From UBA6059 sp965227155 (lineage in GTDB: Bacteria > Bacteroidota > Bacteroidia > Cytophagales > Cyclobacteriaceae), in contig OZ245731.1 in NCBI GenBank assembly GCA_965227155.1, forward strand, positions 868,001-932,000: a stretch of 64,000 nt of DNA. The letters are read 5' to 3'. Positions 35,758-44,400 of this stretch are shown here, piece after piece. The position numbers were made by a program, and so were the translations under genes. Numbering within the stretch: the stretch's first letter is position 1; the number at the start of each line of letters is the position of its first letter. A model generated the notes under the pieces. That model was not told the origin of the DNA. It did not search any database and saw nothing but the letters and a program-made list of their open reading frames with translations.

Positions 35758-38700
35758 TCACTTCTCTAAATATTTAGTCAAGACTGCTTTCTTTTCTTCT
35801 TCGGTGTTGGCGATGGCTTGTTCTTGCTTTTGGATTTCCTTTTCAAGTTTTTCAAGAGCCTTTACGGTTTTGTCTGGATTTTTTGGGTAGCGTATTTTCA
35901 TATCAAGAAAATCTTTTACCTTAATCCTGGGTAGATTTACACCGCTCATTTTCTTCGAAGCTTCATCTACAAACTCTTTCGACAATAAAACTCTTTGCAA
36001 AATTGGCGGATGTTTAGAATCAAGAACCAAAATATCAGTTGAGCAAATACCTTCAAAATCAGGAATTACAACTTTATTTAGGTAAGGTCTTAGTTTTCCA
36101 TAAAGTACCTGGTCTTTTTTAAAGGCGTTTTTTGTACTTTTTATCGACGAACCAATACTTGGTTCCCAAGTTAAAATCTTCCCTGTATTGCTTTCAAGAT
36201 GTTCTAAACCAACATAATTAAATAATTCTTCAGGTTTTGTTGACGGGTCAATTTTATCTTTTGATAAATCTGCAATATCAGCGACCTTTTTTAATACTGT
36301 GTCTTGTTTGATAATGTCAAAAATTTCATTGATTTTCACCTCAATCACCTTTTTTGCTTTGGCTACTTTGGTTTCAATAGCTTCTATTTCCTGTATTATT
36401 TTTTTCTGGATGTCTAGTGGTGGTATAGGAACTTTATAACCACTCAATTGCGGAACAGATAATTGGGGAGTACCGACTGCTGTATTATTGAATTTTAAAC
36501 GACTAATTACTTGTTCTAAATATTCAATCGTTGCAACCTCTTTTTTAGGTTTTAATACCAAAAGTCTGACAATTGGATAAAACTTCTCGTTTCTTGCAAC
36601 AGTAAATCCAATGGTTCCACGACCTGAAACAGTTACACAAGGGTAATCAACTTTTACAATATCAGTATAACCAAAAAGTCCTTTGTTTTGGGCTGAGTTT
36701 GAGTATATGGGTATTTTATACTCTGCTGTTGGAGTTTCTGAAAACCGCTCCTTAGGTACATCACCGCCTGCAATTATACTTTCCGAAACTTCTCTTAAGC
36801 TTTTTAATGGATACTTATATTCATTATCCTCTGATATTGTGCTTGCATTAGTCCGGATTCTTTTATCAAAATCAAGTGATTCAAAATTTAGACAGTCTGT
36901 GAGTCTCACTAAAGATATGGTCTCAGCAAGTTCTTCATCCACTTCTATTTTTTCATTCACAAAGTTTTTGTAGATGTAGCTGTTTACTTTTTTAGGGTTA
37001 AGCTGGTCTGCTCGTCCTAAGCCGGACGCGTCATACATCAAGGTGTCGCCCGTAAAGTCAATCCCTTTGTATCCCCTGCGGTTGCTAAACTTATACCCCA
37101 AAAACTTTTCTTGCGCTTTATTAGAGCTTCCTGTTTTTACAATCAGCATTTTTTGGGGTACCGCTTTTTGTTGAGGATAGGCAACTTTCAACGGTGTACC
37201 GTCTTCTGTTTGGTCGTCATACCAACCAAAATTTTCAGGGTCTTCTTCAATGCGGTGGGTTAGTAAGAAATAGAAAAACTTCTCAGTTTCAATTTCCAAA
37301 ACCAAATCAAAGAACATTGATTTTAGTTTTTGTTCTTTTTCCTTCTCGCCCAGACTAATAAAGCTAGGCTTCTTTTTTAGGTTCTTAATATCAGTTAACT
37401 CATCAAACCAATTCTTGTAGCTTTTATAAAACTCCGTTTCTTTAAGGGCATCATTGGGATTGCGGGCAATGAAGGTTTTATAATCATCCATATTTAATTC
37501 CAAGTGAGCCACATATTTCTCAAAAAGTTCTTCGGAATTTAAAAAGTCGCCTGCACGCTCTTTGTTTTCTGAGATAAAATCTTCGGCTATGTACTGGCAG
37601 TTGGTTACAAAGTCTTCATTTCGTTTTTTAAGGAATAGCGTTACGGTATTTGTGCTTGTTGCTCCAAAGGTGTTTCCGCCAAATTCTACAATGGCTTTTA
37701 TTTCAAAATGCTTTAAAATTATCTCTCTTGCTTTGGTATAAGCTCCTGCATTACTCAAAATAGAACTCGGCAAGATGATACCTGCCATTCCTCCGGGGCG
37801 AAGCAATTGTTTCATTCGTTCAATGAAGAATACTTCAATATCGTCAGAGTCTGGTGTAACATGTTCCCATAACTCAAAATCGTGGGGATTTACGTTCAGG
37901 TGTTTTTTGAAGTCTTTTATTGTATAGGGTGGATTGGCAATGAGCACATCAAAAGTTCCGTCTTTTGCCAAACGTGGATGTTTTTCAAGACCATCACCAA
38001 AAATGATGTTAGCATCACCATCACCATGCATAAAACAAGCCACTTGGCTGGTTCTTGCCAATCGGTAATCTTTTTCCAAGCCAAAGATATATTCACCCGC
38101 CCAACGCATATCATCTTTATAGCGTTTTAGTTCGGTAATACTTTTTTCATCCTCAATTTCTGATTCATCCATTGCTTTAATTAGGTCGGCAATTTCTTCA
38201 ATAGCTTCTGTCAAAAAGTGTCCACTACCACAAGCAAAATCAATCACTTTTGGCAGGAATAGTTTATCGCCGTTCTTTAATTTTTCCTGAATAATTGATT
38301 TTAATGGAATGGACGAAATGATAAATCGGGCAATGGGTGTTGGGGTGAAAAACTGACCTTCGGATTGTTTATAACCACTTTCGAGCATTAACTCAAAGAA
38401 ATCACCCAAGAACTGAGCTTTTTGGTCGTATTTAAAGCGATATTTTTGGAATAGTCGTACTACTTCTTCCAATACTTTGGCGTTTTCTTCAAACAACTTT
38501 TTGTTGTAAACCTCCTTGAAAGCAAATTCATTGTTTTGGTAAAACTTCAACTCTTTATAAATGCGGTAGAGTGTTTCTTTTGCCGTTTGTCTTGGGAAGT
38601 TGGCAATCTGGGCTTCAATATCTTCTAATTTGTAGTCGATTACTTCTTCGTCCAAATAATCTCGCATTGCTTTAGAGTAAAGCGATTGCAAACGCTCTAA

Positions 38701-39627
38701 AAGTGTTTCTGCATCATCAATGCCCTCTTTGATTTGAAAATCAGTGATGGCATCTGCGCCTTTGTTTTCGTCTACGATTTTGGCAAGAATGAGCGAAATG
38801 ATTCTGTTAAAAGCATTCGAGCGGTCAGAAATGTTGTTGTGTCTAAGAATTTCCTCAAATTGATTGAACACCTTGCCTTTGTCGTCTTTCCCAAAATCTT
38901 TTAGGTCAGAAATTTTGATTGGGATATAACCTGGGTTGTATGGTTCAATTTCAGGCTCGAAAAGACCTGAATTGAGGAAAGTCTGTTTGCCTTTGGTTTT
39001 GTGTTTCCATACTTCAAGCATTTCCTTAATTGTTTTTGCTTGGTCGTATGTGATGAGTTTTTCGGTTTCTTGCTGATTTACTTTTTCTTCTGTGCTATCC
39101 TCAACTTTGATTAAGGCATTTGCCTTTTCAATCTTTCCGTTGTGTTCTCTTGAAGCATACAGGCATAAATAACGAGTGTTTTTGTCTTGCTGGTAATATG
39201 AAAAAAGCTGTCCTCCGTTAGATTTCATATTATCCAACTCTTTTTCGTACTCTTTGCCCCAAGTTTTACACTCAATTATTAAAAGTGTTTTGCCGTCTTT
39301 TCCTTTAACAGTGATGTCAGCTTTTCCACTCTTGGCAGTTCGACCAAGTTTCCATTTCTTTTCAAGGGTCAAGTCAGCAGGCTTATACCCCTTTTCTAAA
39401 AGTCGGTCAACACATTCAAGCACAACAACATTTTCAGGGTTTTCCAAATGGGAAGTAGTGTCATCACCTTTTTTTATTTCAAGTCCAAAATCAATCCGCT
39501 TCTTTGTGAAGTCAATAGACATTTGGTATTCCATCTTGTCATAGGTTTTTGAATAAACCTTTGCATCCTTTGGATTTGCCGTAAATCCAAAAGCCTCAAT
39601 TGTTGTTATGATTTGCTTTTCTGTCAT
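35758..39627 (-). CDS. single-chain restriction-modification-specificity protein (type II, HsdM/HsdS-like)
   Basis: The 1289-residue chain holds, in order, a PD-(D/E)xK nuclease (D104 in GKADITV, E119-C-K121), an HsdM-like helical domain, methyltransferase motif I (DFACGSGHFL, near 462), the NPPY motif (near 560), and then two HsdS-like half-specificity domains (about 960-1110 and 1130-1289) joined by coiled coils. No DEAD/helicase motor is present, so it is not a classical type I restriction subunit. Enzymes of this layout recognise split sites and cut outside them. Its ATG overlaps the stop of the XRE gene by 4 bases. Sequence is AT-rich compared with its neighbours (28-43% GC in three hand-counted samples). 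Confidence 0.88.
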   Translation of the reverse strand: MTEKQIITTIEAFGFTANPKDAKVYSKTYDKMEYQMSIDFTKKRIDFGLEIKKGDDTTSHLENPENVVVLECVDRLLEKGYKPADLTLEKKWKLGRTAKSGKADITVKGKDGKTLLIIECKTWGKEYEKELDNMKSNGGQLFSYYQQDKNTRYLCLYASREHNGKIEKANALIKVEDSTEEKVNQQETEKLITYDQAKTIKEMLEVWKHKTKGKQTFLNSGLFEPEIEPYNPGYIPIKISDLKDFGKDDKGKVFNQFEEILRHNNISDRSNAFNRIISLILAKIVDENKGADAITDFQIKEGIDDAETLLERLQSLYSKAMRDYLDEEVIDYKLEDIEAQIANFPRQTAKETLYRIYKELKFYQNNEFAFKEVYNKKLFEENAKVLEEVVRLFQKYRFKYDQKAQFLGDFFELMLESGYKQSEGQFFTPTPIARFIISSIPLKSIIQEKLKNGDKLFLPKVIDFACGSGHFLTEAIEEIADLIKAMDESEIEDEKSITELKRYKDDMRWAGEYIFGLEKDYRLARTSQVACFMHGDGDANIIFGDGLEKHPRLAKDGTFDVLIANPPYTIKDFKKHLNVNPHDFELWEHVTPDSDDIEVFFIERMKQLLRPGGMAGIILPSSILSNAGAYTKAREIILKHFEIKAIVEFGGNTFGATSTNTVTLFLKKRNEDFVTNCQYIAEDFISENKERAGDFLNSEELFEKYVAHLELNMDDYKTFIARNPNDALKETEFYKSYKNWFDELTDIKNLKKKPSFISLGEKEKEQKLKSMFFDLVLEIETEKFFYFLLTHRIEEDPENFGWYDDQTEDGTPLKVAYPQQKAVPQKMLIVKTGSSNKAQEKFLGYKFSNRRGYKGIDFTGDTLMYDASGLGRADQLNPKKVNSYIYKNFVNEKIEVDEELAETISLVRLTDCLNFESLDFDKRIRTNASTISEDNEYKYPLKSLREVSESIIAGGDVPKERFSETPTAEYKIPIYSNSAQNKGLFGYTDIVKVDYPCVTVSGRGTIGFTVARNEKFYPIVRLLVLKPKKEVATIEYLEQVISRLKFNNTAVGTPQLSVPQLSGYKVPIPPLDIQKKIIQEIEAIETKVAKAKKVIEVKINEIFDIIKQDTVLKKVADIADLSKDKIDPSTKPEELFNYVGLEHLESNTGKILTWEPSIGSSIKSTKNAFKKDQVLYGKLRPYLNKVVIPDFEGICSTDILVLDSKHPPILQRVLLSKEFVDEASKKMSGVNLPRIKVKDFLDMKIRYPKNPDKTVKALEKLEKEIQKQEQAIANTEEEKKAVLTKYLEK

Positions 39628-39917
39628 TTGCCCTTTGAATATTTTGCTTGTTCTTCGGCTACTTTTAAAGCGTCCAAACCTTGGTTTTCATCTTTAATCA
39701 AGTCAAAGACTTTGTTAGCCAACCACAAAGTTTCCAAGTCGGAATGTGCTACATTGAAAAGTTTACTCAGTTTTTTGAGGTCGTCTCGTTTCAAAAGCTT
39801 TTGGTCATTTTCCACTTTGCTTAGAAAGCCTTCGCCAATGTCAAGTTTTGCAGCGAGTTCCCGCTGTTTCATTCCTGATTCTTCCCTGAGTTGTCTTATC
39901 CTTTGTCCGATTGTCAT
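39624..39917 (-). CDS. XRE-family DNA-binding regulator of the R-M locus
   Basis: A 97-residue protein with a canonical Cro/CI helix-turn-helix in residues 3-60 (RIRQLREESGMKQRELAAKL, then the recognition helix with FLSKVEN). The C-terminal 35 residues are helical and may dimerise. It is first in the operon and overlaps the R-M gene by 4 bases, the position of controller (C) proteins in restriction-modification systems. A candidate palindromic operator lies just upstream of its start, which fits autoregulation. Confidence 0.88.
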   Translation of the reverse strand: MTIGQRIRQLREESGMKQRELAAKLDIGEGFLSKVENDQKLLKRDDLKKLSKLFNVAHSDLETLWLANKVFDLIKDENQGLDALKVAEEQAKYSKGK

Positions 39918-39930
39918 TGACTTAATCTAT

Positions 39931-39952
39931 ACTTGTCCAAATTTGGTAAAGT
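39931..39952. promoter_or_regulatory. candidate operator for the XRE regulator
   Basis: A 22-base imperfect palindrome 14 bases upstream of the XRE start has a perfect core CCAAATTTGG (39937-39946) and matching outer tetrads ACTT (39931-39934) and AAGT (39949-39952). Two positions between core and tetrad do not pair. Position and symmetry suit a dimeric XRE protein. Confidence 0.45.
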
Positions 39953-40119
39953 TAATATGGATTAAGAAAAGTAACTGACTGAAATAAAAAAGTTTTAAAG
40001 CAAGAATTTTTAAAATTTGACTAACTACATCACAATAAAGCACAATGGCAACATCAAAGTTGAATTAAAGCCGTATTCATATTATTCCTATGAAACCATT
40101 CTGAAAAAATCAGATCCAT

Positions 40120-40848
40120 TTACTTCTCCCTAAACATCCTTGCTGTATACTCCAGCAATTCTACGCCCCCGGGCTGGCCATGGCCGGGGATTACAAGTCG
40201 CAGGTTAGGCAATTCCTTCACAATCTTTTCCATGGTAAAAGGCCATGCCTTGGTATTGGCATCCTCAAGGTTGCCTTTACCTGCACCCATGGCTTTGACC
40301 AGGCAGCCTCCAAATATCGTCTCCGCTTCAGGTACATAAACCACCACATTATCTGTGGTGTGGCCCTCTCCATAATATTGGATAATAATCTCAAGTCTAC
40401 CTGCAGTCATCAAAAGACTATCAGCAAAGCCAACTTGCGGTACCGGGTTATCAATACTTTTTGCTAGACTGATGGTCCTGTGACTGCCGTAGCTTGGAAC
40501 ACCGGCATCATGAAAAGCATCCAGCTCCCCTAGACAGTCATAATGAAAATGAGTCGCTACCACGGCCTTCACAGATGCACCCTTTTGCACTACCCAGTTT
40601 ATCAACTCCTTACCGGAGGGTGATCCCACCGGCGTATCAAAGACCAAAGCTTCACCTCCTTCCATCACGATCATGCCATTGCACTCTACCTTTCCCCATG
40701 CTTCCGTATTTAGGTAGGAGATATGACGGTATACGTGCTCTGTCAATTGCTCGATCTTCAGACTCTCGGAGTTATAAACCATTTCCTGCGCCATAGCGCT
40801 GAGGTTAATCAAGCATAATACTGCGAGTGCAGCCTTATTGAATTTCAT
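40120..40848 (-). CDS. subclass B1 metallo-beta-lactamase
   Basis: The enzyme hydrolyses beta-lactams with two zinc ions. All B1 ligands are visible in the 242-residue protein: H100, H102 and D104 in ATHFHYDCLGE, H163 in GEGHTTDN, C182 in FGGCLVK and H223 in PGHGQ. A signal peptide (residues 1-20, ending SAMA) places it in the periplasm. The longest frame begins 147 bases upstream within the neighbouring gene region; the ATG at 40848 fits the signal peptide. Similar chromosomal B1 enzymes occur in Bacteroidota. It lies 34 bases downstream of an AAC(3)-I-like gene on the same strand. Activity against carbapenems is likely by class but not shown. Confidence 0.9.
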   Translation of the reverse strand: MKFNKAALAVLCLINLSAMAQEMVYNSESLKIEQLTEHVYRHISYLNTEAWGKVECNGMIVMEGGEALVFDTPVGSPSGKELINWVVQKGASVKAVVATHFHYDCLGELDAFHDAGVPSYGSHRTISLAKSIDNPVPQVGFADSLLMTAGRLEIIIQYYGEGHTTDNVVVYVPEAETIFGGCLVKAMGAGKGNLEDANTKAWPFTMEKIVKELPNLRLVIPGHGQPGGVELLEYTARMFREK

Positions 40849-40882
40849 ATTTTTCAAATTACAATAATCGAACATCCTCAAT

Positions 40883-41359
40883 CTAGTTCTGCCAATAAAA
40901 ATAGCGAACCGGCATTTCTCCTGATGGCTTACAGCTTCTATAAAACTCCACGGCATGTTTATCAATTTCTTCTGCCTGCACAAAAAGCTCCTCAAATCCC
41001 TGGTCTTTACAATAAGTATGAGCCGTTTCCAGCAGTTTTTTACCTATCCCTTTTCGTTGAAAAGCTATTGCTACTGCCATATCGTATAAGTACACCAATG
41101 GCTTTGGCGAATAATACTGCTCAAGTTTATAGAGCGTGAGCCCTCCAATGACCTTCTCCTGCACAGTTGCTACAAACACCATAAAATCATCTTTATTCAG
41201 TATTTTCTCAAGATGACTCTGCCGAGGCATTACAAAATCTTGCATTTCGAAAACCTCATCAAAAAGCCTCACCAGCGATGCAAATGCTTCTACCTCATGA
41301 TTGTCAAGTTTTTTGATGGTCACGGTTGCGCTATTTACTTTCGTCGTATGTGCAGTCAT
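40883..41359 (-). CDS. GNAT acetyltransferase resembling AAC(3)-I aminoglycoside acetyltransferases
   Basis: This 158-residue GNAT protein follows the AAC(3)-I pattern along most of its length: an N-terminal LFDEVF helix, VIGGLTLYKLEQY, VYLYDMAVAIAFQRKGIG (acetyl-CoA loop QRKGIG, about residues 103-108), LFVQAEEIDKHAVEFYRS and a C-terminal VRYFYW strand. I compared it with the AAC(3)-I sequence from memory, so the match is by eye. If correct, it acetylates the 3-amino group of gentamicin-type drugs. It shares strand and probably transcript with the metallo-beta-lactamase. A general protein or small-molecule acetylase remains possible. Confidence 0.75.
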   Translation of the reverse strand: MTAHTTKVNSATVTIKKLDNHEVEAFASLVRLFDEVFEMQDFVMPRQSHLEKILNKDDFMVFVATVQEKVIGGLTLYKLEQYYSPKPLVYLYDMAVAIAFQRKGIGKKLLETAHTYCKDQGFEELFVQAEEIDKHAVEFYRSCKPSGEMPVRYFYWQN

Positions 41360-41370
41360 GTTTACTAAGA

Positions 41371-41398
41371 AAAAAGCCCCTGCAAATACAGAGGCTTT
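41371..41398 (-). terminator. terminator after the Asp-box protein gene
   Basis: On the minus strand a 10-bp stem with one G-U wobble (AAAGCCTCTG / CAGGGGCTTT) and a 6-base loop is followed by a run of T. It lies between the stop at 41444 and the acetyltransferase start at 41359. Confidence 0.8.
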
Positions 41399-41414
41399 CT
41401 ATTGTTTCTACAAG
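41383..41414 (-). promoter_or_regulatory. candidate promoter inside the terminator hairpin
   Basis: The minus strand reads CTTG (41414-41411), 20 bases, then TGTATTTG (41390-41383). This is close to the Bacteroidota -33/-7 pattern with one mismatch in each box. It would start transcription about 17 bases before the acetyltransferase ATG. Overlap with the terminator loop is noteworthy; the match may be chance. Confidence 0.35.
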
Positions 41415-41443
41415 TCAACATTCCAGGCAAAATGATCATTACC

Positions 41444-44400
41444 CTAAAACTTCAGGATTTTTTTAGTGACTCTATCACTTCCATTGTTGAGCTCAATGAC
41501 ATAAATACCCATAGGTAAGGCAGATAGGTCGATGCGATCATTTAATGTGCCGGTGCGGTTTATAAAGCTTTGCTCAAGCATATTTCTACCGGAATAATCA
41601 ATAACTCTGAGCTGAACCTGCCCACTGAGCACTTTCTGAAGTTCCAGGTTTACCATGCCAAAGCTTGGATTGGGATAAATGGAAACCTTACTTGCAATTT
41701 CAGGGTCATTTACACCACTAATCACTGGCTCTTCCTGTATATAAAGATTATCAATTGCCCAGCCCCAGCCTGCAGCAAATGGATCTGAGAATAACCGGAA
41801 TCGGATCTGGATTACGTCACCAGGATTGAATGTGTCCAAAATATTGATTTCGCGTGATTGGAAATGCTGCTCCGAACCATTGCCCTGGCCCAGATAAAGA
41901 CCTTCCCATGTATCGTTAGCACTGGCATCATACCCGTCAAGTAGTGGCACCCAAGTGGCACCATCAAGGCTTCCCTCAACAATTACATAGTCCCAAAAAT
42001 CCTCATCACCAAACTCAGAACCTGGCTCCCCTACTTCTACAATTACCACTTCCCTGAATCGGATGAAAGCATCCTCTTCAGCTACGCGAATCGGTATATT
42101 CAACCTGGCAGTAAGATTCACTTCGTTGGTATTTAGCGCACTGCCTTCAGGATAAGGATGCACAGTGTGCAAAATACCACTGCTGAAGCCGGTTTGACCG
42201 CTTATATTAAATCTGTCAAGCGTAAAATCATCATTGGTTTCCTCAAAAGTGTTAGAATAGCCATCCTGCACTGGGAAAAATGGTGAAATGACAATGCTCA
42301 GTTCAGCAGTGCGGTAGCGAATACCATCTTTTACAGCTTCCACATGTACATTATAAGTGCCGGTTTCTTCCATGTCAATGCGGAAAGTTTCTACGCCTAC
42401 ACTATCATTTCCAGGTAACAAAACAACCAATTCATCATCGAAATAGACCTCAAGGGAATCATAAGCTGCTCGCAATTCGGTATTTACAAGCATGGTAAAC
42501 TCTTCGGTAGATTGCCCAAGGCTGTTAAGTACAGGGCCAAGTACCGGCTGTGGTGTTGAGGCATTGGCAAGCTCTGGAATAGTGGCCGTCCATACACCAC
42601 GACCATGTGTTGCCAATATTACCTTGTCACCTTTCACCTTCATGTCCCACACATTCACAGCCCTGAAATTTGGATCGCTACGTAATGCCCAGGTTTCTCC
42701 GCCATCAAAAGATTCTACAATGCCGATTTCTGTTCCAGCCCAAATGATATCGGTATCATAAGGCATGACCAACAAGCTGTAAACAGAAACATCAGGGAAT
42801 CCATTAAGACTTTCTCCATTTTCAAACTGGGTGATATCTTCCCAGTTTTGACCCAAATCTGTAGTCTTCAGGATCTTTGCCTGATTGGCTACTGCAAATA
42901 GTACATAGGCTGTTTCTCTCTCAAAAGGGTGTGAATAAATACCTGTACTTACGCCCAGATCATCAAAATTATTGGTTGCTTCAAACTCAAAGCCTCCATC
43001 GTGGCTCACAAAAATATTGAAAGGGAAGTCTCCTTCTATCATGCCGCCCCCGGCCCATACGATTTGCGGATCAGCTTGTGATACCTCTACATCTGCACCA
43101 CTCCAGAATGACCATCTTTCATCGTCAATGATGCTATAGGTCCAGTTTCGTCCAAAATTATTGGAACGGTAAACGCCGCTGCCTCCCACAGCAAACAGGA
43201 GATCCGGATCAATGTAGGAATTAGATAATCGGGTTACAAAAGGTCCATCATCCTGCAATCCAAAATCCGCAGGGACAAAAGTCTCGCCACCATCATCTGA
43301 CCGGCCAAGCCCATTGAATTGAGAGCCTCCAATCAATTGATCAGGATCGCTTACGTGCCAGATGGTTTCAAAACCATCACCAAAAATCACTTCGGTATAT
43401 TCAGTAATTGAAGATGCGCTTTCTCCATTGGTAGAAAGGTGCGTTCCTCTATCCTGTGCACCTGCGAAAAATTCCTCCGCATCCGGTGCCATATCTGCCC
43501 CATAATAGGTAGTGGTATTGTAACCATTGCTGCGCATGGTAAAAGCCTGTTCCCTGCGACCCGGTGTATCCGATGTGTCAGATACAAATACACCACCATC
43601 ATTGGTATTCAGAATTGTAAATGCATCCTCTGAAATATTGATTGGCAGCAGCTGATGGTGGTCAACGTGGAAATCCAACACATGGTTAGGGCCCACATAA
43701 CCGCCAGGGCCAAACTCGTATGCATTGGCAACCACTACATAATTGCCGCGAACCTGTGAGAATATTTTTTGACTCAGACTTAAGCCAATAGTAGCTCCAC
43801 TAATATTATTTTCATTCCAACCGATATTTTCAGGTGTCACTAACCATACCAGATATGTATTTCTAAATTGATAGCCGCCATCTTCAGTTATCCGGTCATC
43901 GGCCTTATCTTCGTAAGGAATTTGATTTACAAAAATATACTCCCGGCTGCTGTTGGGGTCGTCATTAAGATCAAAGACCCCATTTTGGTTATTGTCTCGC
44001 CAGGATACCATAAGTTGCTGATCGTTCTCTACATCCCACACCTGGAATGGCACATTCGCATAATTTTCATACTTATAGTCTTCCGCGGGCACACCGGAAG
44101 TAGAGCCTTCCGGTACAGTAAATCTATGCGCTCGCTGCGTTACACCAAACCGAATCTCAACAGATGAAAATTCATCGGTAGTTATTTCTATACCTTCATC
44201 AGTAAATAAATTCCAAACCTCCACGATACCATCAGTACCTTCAAGCACAGGATCCAAGGCCCTTACAGAGTCGGTAGTTTGAATTGTACCTAATCGGAAT
44301 GACTCCATATTGACACCCCCCATGTAGACCAGCGAATCATTTAGCGGGCTTACCATAATTGTATTATCATAGTTGCCTTGCCCACCAAGCCAATCTACTG

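Noticed and set aside
35758..39917. Type I restriction system with separate subunits
   Set aside because: One uninterrupted frame holds nuclease, methyltransferase and specificity regions and no helicase motor is seen.
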